A stretch of 64,000 nucleotides of DNA from Guyanagaster necrorhizus (Eukaryota > Basidiomycota > Agaricomycetes > Agaricales > Physalacriaceae), in assembly GCF_019112545.1 (NCBI RefSeq), contig NW_025064880.1, positions 1,245,719 through 1,309,718 on the forward strand, written 5' to 3'. The notes under the pieces are model-generated. The model was not told the DNA's origin. It was given only the letters and a program-made list of their open reading frames with translations, and made no database searches. A program made the position numbers and the translations under genes. This document shows, one piece after another, positions 47,999 through 59,934 of the stretch; within the stretch, counting starts at the first letter, position 1; each line of letters opens with the position of its first letter.

Positions 47999-49196
47999 GC
48001 TGCTAATTGGTGAACGTGAAATCTTTTGGCTGAAATGAAAAGATCAGCCCGAAGACAAAACCGCTACTTTGGGTCTACGGTTGTGTGGTGAATGCCCGCG
48101 CCACATGGTAGATGTTACAAAACGCTCGTCCTCCGCCAACACGGAGCCGAACGAGCCTTGAGAGACGGAAGAGAAGAGAAGGAAAATAAAGGGGTTGGTA
48201 ACTCCACTACGGATCACAAGGGGCGGTTGTCCTGTGTCTGCCCTTGTGGGTGGTTGTGGGTCCTATCCTCTTTCCCTGGCCATTCTTTATACAATTCTTG
48301 CAGTGTACTGTGTTCTAGGCATACAAGACTTCGAATGCCACAATCTGGGCCCATCCGCCTTGGATGATTTGCTTTTTTCAATGCCTGGCCACTGCTCGCG
48401 GGCACTAGGACTTCAGTACGACTATCAATTGGTGATAATTGAGGTTCGCAGCTTCCTTCGACTGATCAAGCCCTTGAAAAAATGTCAAATAATTAAGCCA
48501 GCATTTACGCTGCACAGTAAATGCCCCGAACAGATTTTTTCCACTGAGCCTCAGATCGAGCATGGATGCCATCTTTGCAGCGGTATGTTCTAGACAGACC
48601 CGGGTATCGTCTATCATGCACAGTTTCGGTAGAGAATAATGGATGCCAGTCTGTCGAAGACAAGAGTAGGTAACGGTGACATCGAAATCTGGCGTTCACT
48701 GGGTCAAAGAATTTGTGCAAAAGAGTTCTTTCAAATTTGGACCATCCTGCACTACTTATCGCTGCTAGTGACCAAATTGACAGCCAGATAGCGCCAGCAG
48801 TAAATATTGAAGATAAAAAGCTCACTGACTTCGTCCTTGTGCTCCTTGCTCAGAAAGCCGCTACGCGCCCGCCGCCCAGAAAGATAAGGTTAGACGTAGA
48901 CGTAGTTCTAGATGGCAGCGGCGCCTGATGGAAGGAGTCAAGTTAAAATACATGAGGAACACATCCCAGGATTTTCATGCCATTCGGCAGATTTGCAGCT
49001 CCTACTGAGAGCAGCGTTATTGGCGGGTCGAAGGAGGACAAGGGGTGATTGAGGTCCACGGCCATCGGCGGTCTCCGAGGTCTCTCCGGGGGACACGCGT
49101 ATCACAGCCTTGTTGCGCCTTGTTGCAGCCACCCCTTTGAATACTCTCTGCTCATTGCCTGTCGCTTATCCAGTCAATTTATCTCTTACTTCCATC
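47999..49196. other. Intergenic stretch (1.2 kb), no supported gene
   Basis: Contains open frames at 48195-48593 (+) and 48505-48825 (-), the latter without an ATG start. It also serves as the 5' flank of YPT1, which is pyrimidine-rich just before its start. Confidence 0.4.
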
Positions 49197-50298
49197 ATGC
49201 ACACAAGCGAATACGACTACCTCTTCAAGCTCCTCCTCATTGGTGACTCTGGTGTCGGCAAGGTTCGTTCGCTACCATCACACCATCTTTGACCAAATGG
49301 CTGACTTCTCCCTTCCTTCGTGCTTCAGTCTTGTCTTCTCTTGCGTTTTGCGGACGACACATATACGGAAAGCTACATCAGCACTATCGGGGTTGACTTT
49401 AAGATTCGAACAATTGAACTCGAGGGGAAGACGGTGAAGCTGCAAATCGTCAGTCACTTTTCCTTTATGTCTTAATATGTGTCTATTCCGCCTGCCGGTG
49501 TACATTTTCTACCTTCAAAGGAGAGTACATGCGCCTCTGCGGAACTTGCAGCTGTCTACAGGCCTTGCTGCGCTGTTTCCACGTTGTCTCCCAAGACCGC
49601 TCTTCCTCGGCTATCATTGAATGTGCTGTACTGACTCAACGGCGACCTTGCAGTGGGACACCGCTGGTACGTTTCTAGGGCATTCAAGGTACCCATACGT
49701 TCCTTCTAACGTCGTATGTAGGACAGGAACGTTTCCGGACTATCACATCCTCATACTATCGTGGCGCGCATGGCATCATTGTTGTTTATGACGTTACTGA
49801 TAATGGTGTGTATTTTGGTATTGCTGCTTCACTATTTGCTGACCTCCTTTCCAGACACGTTCTCAAATGTCAAGCAATGGCTTCAAGAGATTGACCGTTA
49901 TGCATCAGAGGGCGTCAACAAACTCCTGGTTGGCAACAAGTCGGACTTGACCAGCAAGAAGGTGGTGGAATATTCTGTGGCCAAGGTATGCACACGGTCC
50001 GCCTGGCTTGTGGTTGTACTCTTATCTATGATACTTCACCAGGAATTTGCCGACACTATTTCCATCCCCTTCTTGGAGACATCAGCCAAGAATGCTACCA
50101 ATGTCGAGCAAGCATTCTTGACTATGGCAAAACAGATCAAGGACAGGTCGGGCCAGCTTTACATGTTACGATTCAGTCACTGACTGCTACAATTTTCTCA
50201 GGATGGGGTCAACTTCCACACCGGCGGGCGGATCCAAGTCGACGGGTGTTCCCATTGGACAGAATGTGCAACAGCAACAATCCGGAAGCTGCTGCTGA
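49197..50298 (+). CDS. YPT1: Rab GTPase Ypt1 (Rab1 orthologue)
   Basis: Seven exons (49197-49262, 49329-49448, 49654-49666, 49722-49805, 49855-49985, 50043-50146, 50202-50298) give 204 residues. The text reads [20 protein letters not shown] with P-loop GDSGVGKS, switch [17 protein letters not shown], switch [22 protein letters not shown], the NKSD base motif in [20 protein letters not shown], and [14 protein letters not shown]. The C-terminus ends GSCC for double geranylgeranylation. Identity is clear from the effector region and Ypt1-specific [12 protein letters not shown]. Known role: ER-to-Golgi traffic and autophagy. The third exon is only 13 bases and encodes WDTAG. Only residues 2-4 (HTS) differ from the usual short MNPEYDY start. 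Confidence 0.97.
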
Positions 50299-50794
50299 GC
50301 GGTGAATGCCCGAATAGAGTTGGGGAATCGTATATTGTCACTGCACTACTGCTTTAATGCTCCCCCTTCAAGTTACCCCTCTGCCTGTTTTTACAGTATC
50401 TGGAATGGTTCTGCGTTTTCCTGTCTTTTCCCCCCCATACATATATTGTTTTTCACCTATATACTTCCTTCTTGATGGACTCGTCTTTATGTTAATCGGC
50501 AGCAGAGCTGCACTGGCCAGCCGGACTGTAGCGTACGACTGCGCCAGAGTGAATGAGACACTGACTGATGGCATTTCGAAGTTCTGGGCAAACAAACTGC
50601 TACAAGGCATCTTCGCTTGAACTTTGAACGTGTTCATCGTTCCACTGTCGTTGGGTTCCCAGCCGTGGGTCGCTGAATTCTTCCCAAGTTCATTGCGTCT
50701 GTTGCAACGCTTGCCAGCCAGAAATTAGTTGCATCCTTCTTTTTACTTCGTTGCACACCCTGCTTTGAGAACAATTGTGGGCCCACAGCGGACA
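50299..50794. other. Intergenic stretch between YPT1 and the first Argonaute
   Basis: 496 bases holding the 3' region of YPT1 (T/C-rich at 50344-50480) and the promoter of the Argonaute gene. No separate gene seen. Confidence 0.5.
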
Positions 50795-53700
50795 ATGTCC
50801 CATCATTATCATGGCCGCGATCGACCCCAGGATGGCTCAGGCAGACCGTCGCAACACCAGTATGGACATGGTAGACCACACGGCGGGCCATTTCGAGGAC
50901 ATCCACCAGACCGTCATCATGGAGGTGGGCTACCCGATGCAGCACCTGAAAGCTCGGGCAAAGCCCAGGCTGTCCAAGTTTACGCGAACTTATTCAAGAT
51001 AATAAGGCTAGTAGAGCCTTTCCAGTTCAGCATTAGTAACGCTGTCTAATTTCCAACTTGAAGATTGCCTACTAGTAACTATTACCACTATCAAGGTAGA
51101 GTGCCTTTCAAGCCAAACTTACGCGCCTTTTGTACTAAAGGTTTTCGACAGTTTGTACGTCTTGAAACATGCGGATTTTGGTCTGCTACTAAACAGACTT
51201 CCCTCAGCCTTTTCTCCCGAGGTCAAAATATTTCGTAAGAGGCAGGAGCTCATCCACAAACTCCAGAATGTCGTTGCAGCGGACGTGTTCTGTGACCGTG
51301 CGTTGTATGATGGAAAGTATTCCATGTATTTGAGGCGTGTCATCCATGCGAATGTCTCCGTGGGTTGACTATTTGTCTTCAAGCGGTTCGACGCTCTGAC
51401 ACAAGGTGTTCTTCAGTTCGTTGTTGATTTAAGGGAAGGCCGATCTGCCCAAAGAAGGGCTGAAGGACAACGCGATGTCCACCGAATCACACTGACTCGA
51501 ACGAGCGGGGAGCCTATCCAGCCCAGGTACGCCGCATCTCATCGCTTCGTTTACTTGTAGTTTATAATTGTTAGCAACCTTGTCCGAGGAAATTACATGC
51601 AGAGCCAGCTTGACCCCAGTCTTGTGGCCACGTCCACGAATATTCTACAGCTCCTCATTCGACAAGAGACTGACCAGTAAGTTCTTCTCCTGCATTTTTG
51701 TGACTGATGTAATATACTGTTTCTAGAAAATACACCCACAACGCCCATTCCTTTTTCTCTCCGGCATCTTCAAAGACAATTAATGGCGGCCTCGAGCTTT
51801 GGAGAGGTTTTTATCAGTACGCCCATCCAGCTGGCCATGTCCGCACTTATAATAAAACCACTTGCTCTGCTCATAGATCTGTAAGGCCAACATTACGAGG
51901 CATGGTGATCAATGTCGATACGTCGATGACGGCCATGTAAGTGGAATCCGGCACAGGGCATCAGACCAGTGAATCTCCTTGTCTAGGTATGCCTCCGGGC
52001 AACTTATAGGCGTTGCCCTGAAGTTTCTAGGACAGTCAGATGTTCGGTCCTTGGCTTTACACCCAGGTGATACGAAGTATCATGCTTTGGAGAGATTTTT
52101 TAAGGGAGTGCGGATCACTGTCACGAGCCCTGCGACAGGACGGCCCTATACTAAGACGATACGAGGACTTCAGGAAGAGGCAGGCCGGTTTGAGTTCAGG
52201 AAAGATGGTAGAAGCACAACTGTAGAGGTAAGTTCTACTGCAGATGAGTTCGTACGAAGCAATCACAAAACATAACAGGCGTATTTTGACGCTCTAAATC
52301 GGAGGATCAGATACCCTCACATTATAGGACTGCGACTTTCAAGCCAGGATGCGGAAAACGCTATCATCGTACCTGCCGAACTGTGTGAGATCGTATCCGG
52401 ACAGATGTTTAAAAAGCGGTTGCCCAGCGATCTGACAAGTGACGCTGTCTCTTTTGGAACTATTCCGCCGGATCGAAGGTTGCTAAGTATCCGTGGTCTC
52501 GGAAGATCCAATGAGCTACAGTCTCCTGTATGAGTTTTTCGTTGACGTATGCCATGCTCGCTTATACACAACGTACCGTTGACAGATCGTCGGTTACAAC
52601 CGCTCGGCCCATATAGTTGAGGCGGGAATGACTGTATCGACGGAACCTCTGACAATTGCTGGCACTATACTTCGACCTCCCAGACTGCAAACGGATGGGG
52701 GGAATACAGAGCATGTGAGAACGCCCCTTGAAGAAACAATTGGTTGTATGGTTTGCTTATCTCAGCACCATTAGATTGTTCAGAACGGCGCATGGAATTA
52801 CAACAAGGTAGGTTTCGTGAAGCCCGCCAACCTGGAATCATGGTTGTTTGTCAATTTGGACCACATGCATATCAGTGATGATATGCGAGATACGAAGGCT
52901 CGGGACCTTGGATTACGATGTGCGAGTCTCGGTGAGAAGTTTCTCCTTTTCAAACCTTATCCATCTGATATTATTTTAGGAATGAGTGAGTCGTCCGTGT
53001 TCCGTGTTTGTCGCCCGGTTGTTTTGACACCTGGCAGAGATCAGCCGCCCTTTCTGCTTGACATTAAATCCCCGGAATATCACAAATGTAAGAGCGACAA
53101 GTTTCCACACAGAAAAACTTCCTCTTAGACCAAATCCACAGGAACTGGATAACCAGATGACCGCATATGTCAAGTACCAGCGAGACCGGGGTGTTCAGAA
53201 ACCTAAAGTCGATCTTATTTTAGTTATATTGCCTCCAAAATCAGACGAGGTCCGCTATGCAGTGAAACATTGGGGCGACATCACTCGTGGTAAATCTTTT
53301 GCCTATCTTCTACGAAAAAAAAAAAAAAAAACACTGGACCGCGGTTGCAGGTATTCTTACCCAATGCGTGCGATCGGATAAGGTTCTTACAGCCGGGGAC
53401 CAGTATTGGGCTAATGTCGCGTTAAAGTAAGTACAACCTCGGTTTATGTATCGTTTATACACAAGATTCTACAGGATGAATGCTCGCCTTGGCGGATATA
53501 ATTCAGGAATCCTTTCAGAAATACTTAAGAACATGAAAGCGTCGCCATCACCCGGTCCATTCATGATCATGGGTAAGTAGGTTCAACAGAAATGGCAAAC
53601 TCGCCTTTGACATTTTGGAAATAGGCGCGGATGTAAGTCACCCTGGTCCTGGCGTCCTTCGACCATCTGTGGCCAGCCTAGTCTGGTCCAGAGATGAGTA

Positions 53701-54799
53701 TGCGACCTTGTACGCCGCGGATATCCGCATACAGCCTCCCCGAACGGAAAGGATCGAAGATCTCCAAGACATGGTCAAAAGCGCTGTCGATAAATTTGCG
53801 AAGTTCAGCCATGTGGGGCCACCGAAGGCTATTATCTTCTTCAGAGATGGAGTATCCGAGGCGGAGTTTGCCAATATCGGTAACTTGGAAAAAGATATGA
53901 TCGAGGTCGCACTTAGAGAGCTTTACTATGAACACCGAAACGACCCTCAATGGAAGAACAAAAAAACACGCTTGACATTTCTTTTTGTTGTAAAACGGTA
54001 AAGTTATTCTTAAAGTGGTGTTGATGTTGTTAACTTCCATGCCGCAGGCACCACATCAAGTTCTTCCCTATGACTCCGAAAGGGGAACATCCGTTAGTCT
54101 TACTAACCTCTGAAGCACACTCTTGGGGTTAAAATTTTTGTTTCCCTCAGAGCAGACAGAACAGGTAACGTTAAAGCGGGGTTTGTAACCTCGGATGAGG
54201 AGTTGCGACACCCATCGTTACCGGACTTCTTCTTACAGTCACATGGAGCGATACAAGGAAGTGGGTATCGAGAAAATGACATTTGTTCTCCGCTTACTGT
54301 CTATTTACAGCGTCTCGCAGCGGTCACTATGTTGTCCTGAAGGATGAGTATTTCAGTAATAACATTGAAGCGTTAGTCCTGCCTAATATTGGTTGCGTCG
54401 TATTGAACTCCGTACATTCTACAGCATTAAACGACTTTCTTTCGATTTATGCCATGTCTACGCACCTGCCTCAAGATCAGTATCAATTCCTGCACCGGTC
54501 TATTGTAAGTTAACAGTTGTACATTTGTCGAATGCTTCCGATAATCTTGACTGTTCTTTGTTTTGAGATGCACACGTATGTCTTTTTTGATACCCTTTTT
54601 AGTATTTTTCTCATCCGTTACGCAACAGGAAGCCTGCCTGAGAGCCCAATATCACTTCGACCCGATGGATAGTACAGTCCGATATGGAAGTGATAGTGCG
54701 ACGGATGCGAGCGAAGAGAGCATGTTTGATCTGGACAGGTGGAAACGGGCCTTCTATCCAGTTCATCGAAGACTGGAACTCTCAATGTATTTTTTGTAA
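50795..54799 (+). CDS. Argonaute (copy A), slicer tetrad intact
   Basis: The start at 50795 gives MSHHYHGRDRPQDGSGRPSQ and a Gly/Arg/His-rich leader of about 60 residues, then VYANLFKIIRLPTSNYYHYQ. Domains in order: N; L1 with GLELWRGFYQSVRP; PAZ with IIVPAELCEIVSGQMFKKRL; MID with VDLILVILPPKSDEVRYAVK then LTQCVRSDK and ALKMNARLGGYN; and PIWI. Catalytic residues are seen as Asp in IMGADVSHPGPG, Glu in RTERIEDLQDM, Asp in FFRDGVSEAEF and His in GTSRSGHYVVLKDE, the DEDH set. It ends RRLELSMYFL. The final coding region must be read as SRSVSIPAPVYYAH through an 8-base exon (54568-54575). About 18 short introns, one with an 18-base A run (about 53314-53331). Known role: small-RNA-guided silencing (quelling-type, QDE-2 class). 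The first intron has a GC donor. Confidence 0.94.
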
Positions 54800-55255
54800 C
54801 GTCTGGGCGAGCGCCGATCTATCGATGAAAGATTTAGTACGCGTTTATTATATCTCCTATTTTATAGCTTTGTTTGGCGAAATGCTAGATATGTATTCGA
54901 AACATCTGTGGGCAAAAATGAACGTTCACGTTGACATAGTTCCATGCGACCGTCCTATAGTTGGTATTGCCGTGCCCTTTAAGGGCCTGATAGTGCGCCG
55001 CAACTAATGCTGATATGGATAAAAAGATCTCCGTGTTCTTCTGGGTTATCAGACGAATCAAGCTCAGTGTCACAGTATCGTCGACTTCTTTATAGAAGTC
55101 TCAAAATCTTCGCGAGCATTCTAGCCCACTATGAATGGTTCCCAAATTGTCAACACCGCGACGCGATGATGTACTCGTGATCGTGGAGATGGTATATATA
55201 TTGAATTCCCCCCCAAGTCTTCGCAAACAGACTTTCTTCCTCATATTTTTTTACG
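54800..55255. other. Spacer between the two Argonaute genes
   Basis: 456 bases with no ORF of note. It must hold the terminator of copy A and the promoter of copy B. A C run (CCCCCCCC at about 55208-55215) and a T run precede the copy B start. Confidence 0.5.
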
Positions 55256-58200
55256 ATGGCGCGTCCCTCACCCCAAGAATTCACCGTCGTAACCAACTGC
55301 TTTACCATAGACAGGTTTGTACCAGCTTTCTTGCCATACTATAGGAGCCTCACCATTTTCCATTAGACTACCTCAAAAAGAATATCTTCAGTATGACGGT
55401 ACGTTTCACAATATTTCGACGTCGTTACAGCAAAGTTACGACTTATCTAGTCCGTATGTGAAGGATTCGTATACCAGCCTCCACTCAAACTAAGACAATG
55501 TACTAGGCATAAGCCCTCAAGTCGACCGATTCAAGACGCGACAGGCTATTCTTCGTAAGCTCCAGAATGACATCGCACCGTCCATATTTTGCCCAAAGGC
55601 AATATACGACGGAGATGCGATTCTATACGCGTCAAAAGATCTCGAGCTACCTTCTGGAGGCAAAAGTTCTGTAAGTCGCCCTCCAGAAATACTTTTCTTC
55701 ACAGGCTACCGATAGTGGCTACGACAGTTTCTAGTAAGCCTTTCGAACCAACACCAAAGTACCGTCACAGAAGGCACTCGAGGAGTATATGCGATTACTT
55801 TGACCAAAACTATCGGACAGACCATCAAACCTAGGTAGTCATGTTTGCTTCATCGTGTGTCAGAAAATTTAACACATTGTCCAGCGATTTGAGAGCGTTG
55901 ATGATAGACAGAAAGACAAGCCCGAAGACCGCTACAGCAACAAATCTTCTACAACTCTTGATCGTACAGGAGACGAACCAGTAAGTAGCATCTCGCCCTT
56001 GAACGAAGCGTATTTGACATCATTTGAAGGAAGAACCCGCACAATAACCGTGCATTCTTTAGCGATACCAATAAGCGTGTCGTTGGAGATGGTCTGGAAT
56101 TTTGGCGGGGATTTTTTCAGTCAGTTCCCCCATTTCTCTTCAGGAGGTCCTACACCCTAACTGGGATTCTTCGCAGATCTGTGCGCCCTTCGACTAGCCA
56201 GATGCTAATCAACATCGACATTACAATGACCGCCATGTACCAGAGCGGGAATGTCATCGACGTCAGCCTATCACATCTCGGCAGTCGTCAAGTGCGCGAC
56301 CTAACCTTCAGCACCAAAGACGCCAAGTTTCGTTCCCTGTCAATTTTCCTCAAGGGCCTTGAGATCCGGTGTAGAACCACGGGAAGTCGAACGAGGTTCG
56401 TAAGGGAACTTGTCGCAAGGGGAGGTCGGTATGAGTTCGAGAAGGATGGGCACATGACCACTGTCGGCGTAAGTGCTCTTTCATTCTTGCAGTCTTTCAG
56501 CTTCAAGCTTCGTGACTGAGCCTCCCATCAGGAATACTTCCGATCTGCGCACTCGACCAGCATTCAGTTCCCTGACGCATTTGGAATCCTGACTTCGGGG
56601 AAAAACGCATCGCATCCTGTAGTCTACCCCGCCGAGTTATGCACTATCGTACCAGGTCAATTGTACAAAAAGCGACTCCCGAACCACCTCACGAGAGAGG
56701 CAGTCTCTTTTGCTACCATGGCCCCGGATGTGAGGCTCAAAGCGATTATGGGAGATGGCGACAGTGGTCGAGGAATCGTCTCTCCAGTCAGCCCAAGTCC
56801 AGAAACTTGAGGACATCGTGCTTAATTGATTGCTTCTGATAGATCCAAGGGTACAGAGATTCCAAGTACATCCAGGAGAGCGGCATGCAAATATCCAGGT
56901 CACCACTATTCATCAAGGGAATAATGCTGCCTACGCCTAGGATCACGATGGGTCGAGCCGATATCGTACGTGTAATTTAACCACAAAGGAAAGAGATATC
57001 CTGATTCCGTTGTAATGCATGTAGCGACCCAACAACGGTGCCTGGAATCTCCGTGATCAAAAATTTAGCTTCGGCACCAAACTCGGGCTATGGGGCGTGC
57101 TCAATTTTATCCCCAGTCTGAACGAGCGGCTTTGCAGGACCTATGTAGATGCGCTACATCAACAGTGTTCATCACTGGGTACCCTGGTTTTCGTCTTCAT
57201 ATGATCGCACACTAAACAGAACCTCCTCTAGGCATGACTATGTCAGCACCAGTTGCCATCAAGTCAGGAAGTGAGAACAATGTATTCAGGGTATGTCGGC
57301 TGTTAGTGTGCGGTCGTCGCTTAGCCGTCCATCCCTAGGAAATGAACGACCTGGTAGAGATCATTTATCAAAAAATAGGCCGAAAGGACAATATCCAGAT
57401 GATCCTTGTAATGTTGCCGGCCCGAGGCGACCCGGTCCATACGCAAGTCAAACAATGGGGTGATGTCCAGACTGGTACGGAAGTTTTTCCAGCCAGGTGT
57501 CTGTCGTAGCCAAGGTTCATTCTGTATCAGGTGTTCCCACACAGTGTCTTCGAAGCGAGAAAATCATAAATGCGAACGTTCAATATTGGGCAAACGTTGC
57601 GCTGAAGTACGTCTTCTCTTTCTGCACTTGGGCATGGGGCCTGAAGCATCCACGTCCGTAGGATAAACGCACGTCTGGGAGGATACAACCATCGTGTGGG
57701 ATCGGCTGCATTCGACGAAATATCCAAGAAGCCATTCATGATCATGGGTAAAAGCATCTTCATCACCCAATCTCTCTCTTGACTGACCACTGCAGGTGCC
57801 GACGTGTCCCATGCCAGCCCACAAACTTTCCGACCTTCAGTCGCCTCCCTCGTCTGGTCGCGCGACCAGCATGCCTCCCAATACATCGCTTCTACCCGGA
57901 TCCAGCACCCCCGGACCGAAGGCATCGTCGAGCTCAAGGATATGGTCAAGTCCGCAGTGCTGCAGTTCAGCTCCCGAAATTCCGTGCCCGAGCGCATATT
58001 TTTCTTCAGGGATGGGATTTCCGATGAAGAAGTCGATAGCGTCGGGGCGAAAGAGGTGGGTGATATAGAGGAAGCGCTGAAAGAACTGTGGCTCGAGAAG
58101 AAATCGAGGCTACCGTTGCCCAAGGTAACGTTCTTAGTTGTGGGGAAACGACATCATGTTGTGTTCTTCCCCAAGGATGGAGGGTAAGTTACTTCGTAAC

Positions 58201-58896
58201 CGTTGTAGGGTCTGGCTGATAAATGTTCGGGAAAGTCTTAGGGATAGGACAGGTAATTGCAAGGCAGGCTTTGTCACAACGGGAGGGCTGGAGAGCCCTC
58301 TGTTCAAGGATTTTTATCTGCAGAGTCATGCTGCTATTAAGGGCAGTAAGTACCGCATTCGTCTGATATTCAGTCAAGGAGAATGACATGTAATTTGATA
58401 GCTTCAAGGTCGAGCCACTACATTGTGCTTAAGGATGAGAATTTTGGCAAAAACCTTGAGAAGTATAAGATAGTCTTGCCTTCTTCTTTGTCCATTTTCA
58501 ATCTAGCTCTAGGCTTCACGACCTGTCTTACATGCTCTGCCATGTCTACTCGAAAGCCACGAGGTCTGTTTCCATTCCGGCCCCGGTGTATTGTAAGTGT
58601 TCAGCCTGTTTTTGAGTCAATGTTGCACTGAAGCTGGTGTCTGATGTAGATGCACACGTGAGATTTTCCAAGCCTCAGCGACTAATCCTTTGCAAACTGA
58701 CTCGCGTCTCCAGCTTGTCTGCACGCGCGCAGCGTATCATTTCCCAGGCGAGATGCACTTCTTGAATGACGACACGGAGTCCATGGCAAGTACAGATACT
58801 GGGCGTACGAAGAGGAAGGAATTCGATCTAGAGCCATGGCAGAGAGAGTGGAAACCGTTGAACGGAAATATGGCGTGGTCAATGTATTTTTTATAG
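55256..58896 (+). CDS. Argonaute (copy B), slicer tetrad intact, short N-terminus
   Basis: Starts MARPSPQEFTVVTNCFTIDR, going straight into the N domain; the next exon gives LPQKEYLQYDG, then ISPQVDRFKTRQAILRKLQN. L1 has MLINIDITMTAMYQSGNVID. PAZ has VVYPAELCTIVPGQLYKKRL. MID has IQMILVMLPARGDPVHTQVK, TQCLRSEK and ALKINARLGGYN. PIWI catalytic residues: Asp in IMGADVSHASPQ, Glu in RTEGIVELKDMV, Asp in FFRDGISDEEV, His in GTSRSSHYIVLKDE. After GKNLEKLHDLSYMLCHVYSK comes SRSVSIPAPVYYAH in spliced form (TRSVSIPAPVYY here), using the same 8-base exon as copy A (58650-58657). It ends NMAWSMYFL. Shares many intron positions with copy A, so it arose by gene duplication rather than retroposition. Probably a functional silencing effector. 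Confidence 0.93.
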
Positions 58897-59022
58897 GGGT
58901 ATGCGAGAGGAGACGTAGTTATATTTGATGTAGATGGCCAATGAATTCTGAAATAGTGCACTGAAATGAGTGAAACTGCATATGATCATGAATCGGCCTT
59001 TCATGAAAAAGATGACGTTCAG

Positions 59023-59928
59023 TCAATTGTGGATTGCGTTTTCTTCCTGAGCTACATCCACGGCCCTTGGATTCTCCTCTAGCCAAGTTCTCACATCACC
59101 TTTAGTCAACATTCTTTCCACTACCTTCTTATCAATCTCGGGATGATACAGCCTCATGATGTATCCGCATACACTCCAGACGTCTTCCCACTCGGCATCA
59201 AACAGCTTCCACCAAGCGTCTGGTAGCCGGATGGCGAGAAACCTGCTGGTGAGAAGAATGGCAGCACTGACGATTGTAGGAACTTGGTATAATGCATACA
59301 CTGGAGACTGTAGACTGAATGAGGCCCCCCAAAAAAATTAAACATTATAGAAAGCGAAAGTGAAAAATGTAACGTACGCATCGTTCAAGTATCCCCAGGC
59401 TTTTGCAACAACGTTGGGCCTGTCCTGACCTAGTAGGCGTAGATAACTGACCAAAGATCCGTATGGCAGTACGACATGCGTGTTGAATCCAAGCCGCTTC
59501 AGAATCTGCATCTCCGCCACCACCAACGCATCCTTCAACTCGTAAAATGTATTGCCAAAATACGACATGATCCCAATTTCTGTGCCGACCTTGCCTTTTG
59601 CTCTCTGCAGCAACACATGATACACATTCACAAGATCGCGTACGCGCAAAGGGCACTCCTCCAATTTGCTGCCCAAGTAGAGAGCCCCGAATGCAATATC
59701 GGCGACGCTGAAGCTCTTGAGGCTGGAGACGAACCAGAAGCGATGGAAGAGGATCTGGGCGGTGGCGACGGCTACTTGTTTTTGGTGAAGAAGGATACCT
59801 GCGGTATGGATGAGCTTGCAAGCATTGGCAAGGATGGCTGATTCGAGAGATGCAGGGATTCCGTCTGCACGTGAGGGCGTCTGACGGATTTGAGACAGAG
59901 ACGCGAGTGGGTAAAGGGAGCGTGACAT
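59023..59928 (-). CDS. Cyclin of the K/L/T transcription family, closest to cyclin L
   Basis: Exons 59378-59928 and 59023-59314 join in phase to 280 residues (two more if the ATG at 59934 is used). The first cyclin box begins GIPASLESAILANACKLIHT, then QKQVAVATAQILFHRFWFV, IAFGALYLGSKLEECPLRVR and MQILKRLGFNTHVVLPYGSL. The second box has AKAWGYLNDALQSPVYALYQ, then VSAAILLTSRFLAIRLPDAW and WWKLFDAEWEDVWSVCGYIM. The order ALYLGSKLEE and ILKRLGFNTHV is typical of cyclin L. Known role: partner of a CDK11/CDK9-type kinase in transcription and splicing. It lacks the C-terminal RS domain of animal cyclin L. Convergent with Argonaute copy B, 126 bases apart. Confidence 0.88.
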
Positions 59929-59934
59929 GAGCAC

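Noticed and set aside
54283..54513. Unspliced reading of the Argonaute A region as LNDFLSIYAMSTHL
   Set aside because: Wrong frame after an intron; the spliced frame gives LSFDLCHVYAPASRSVSIPA, the conserved PIWI text.
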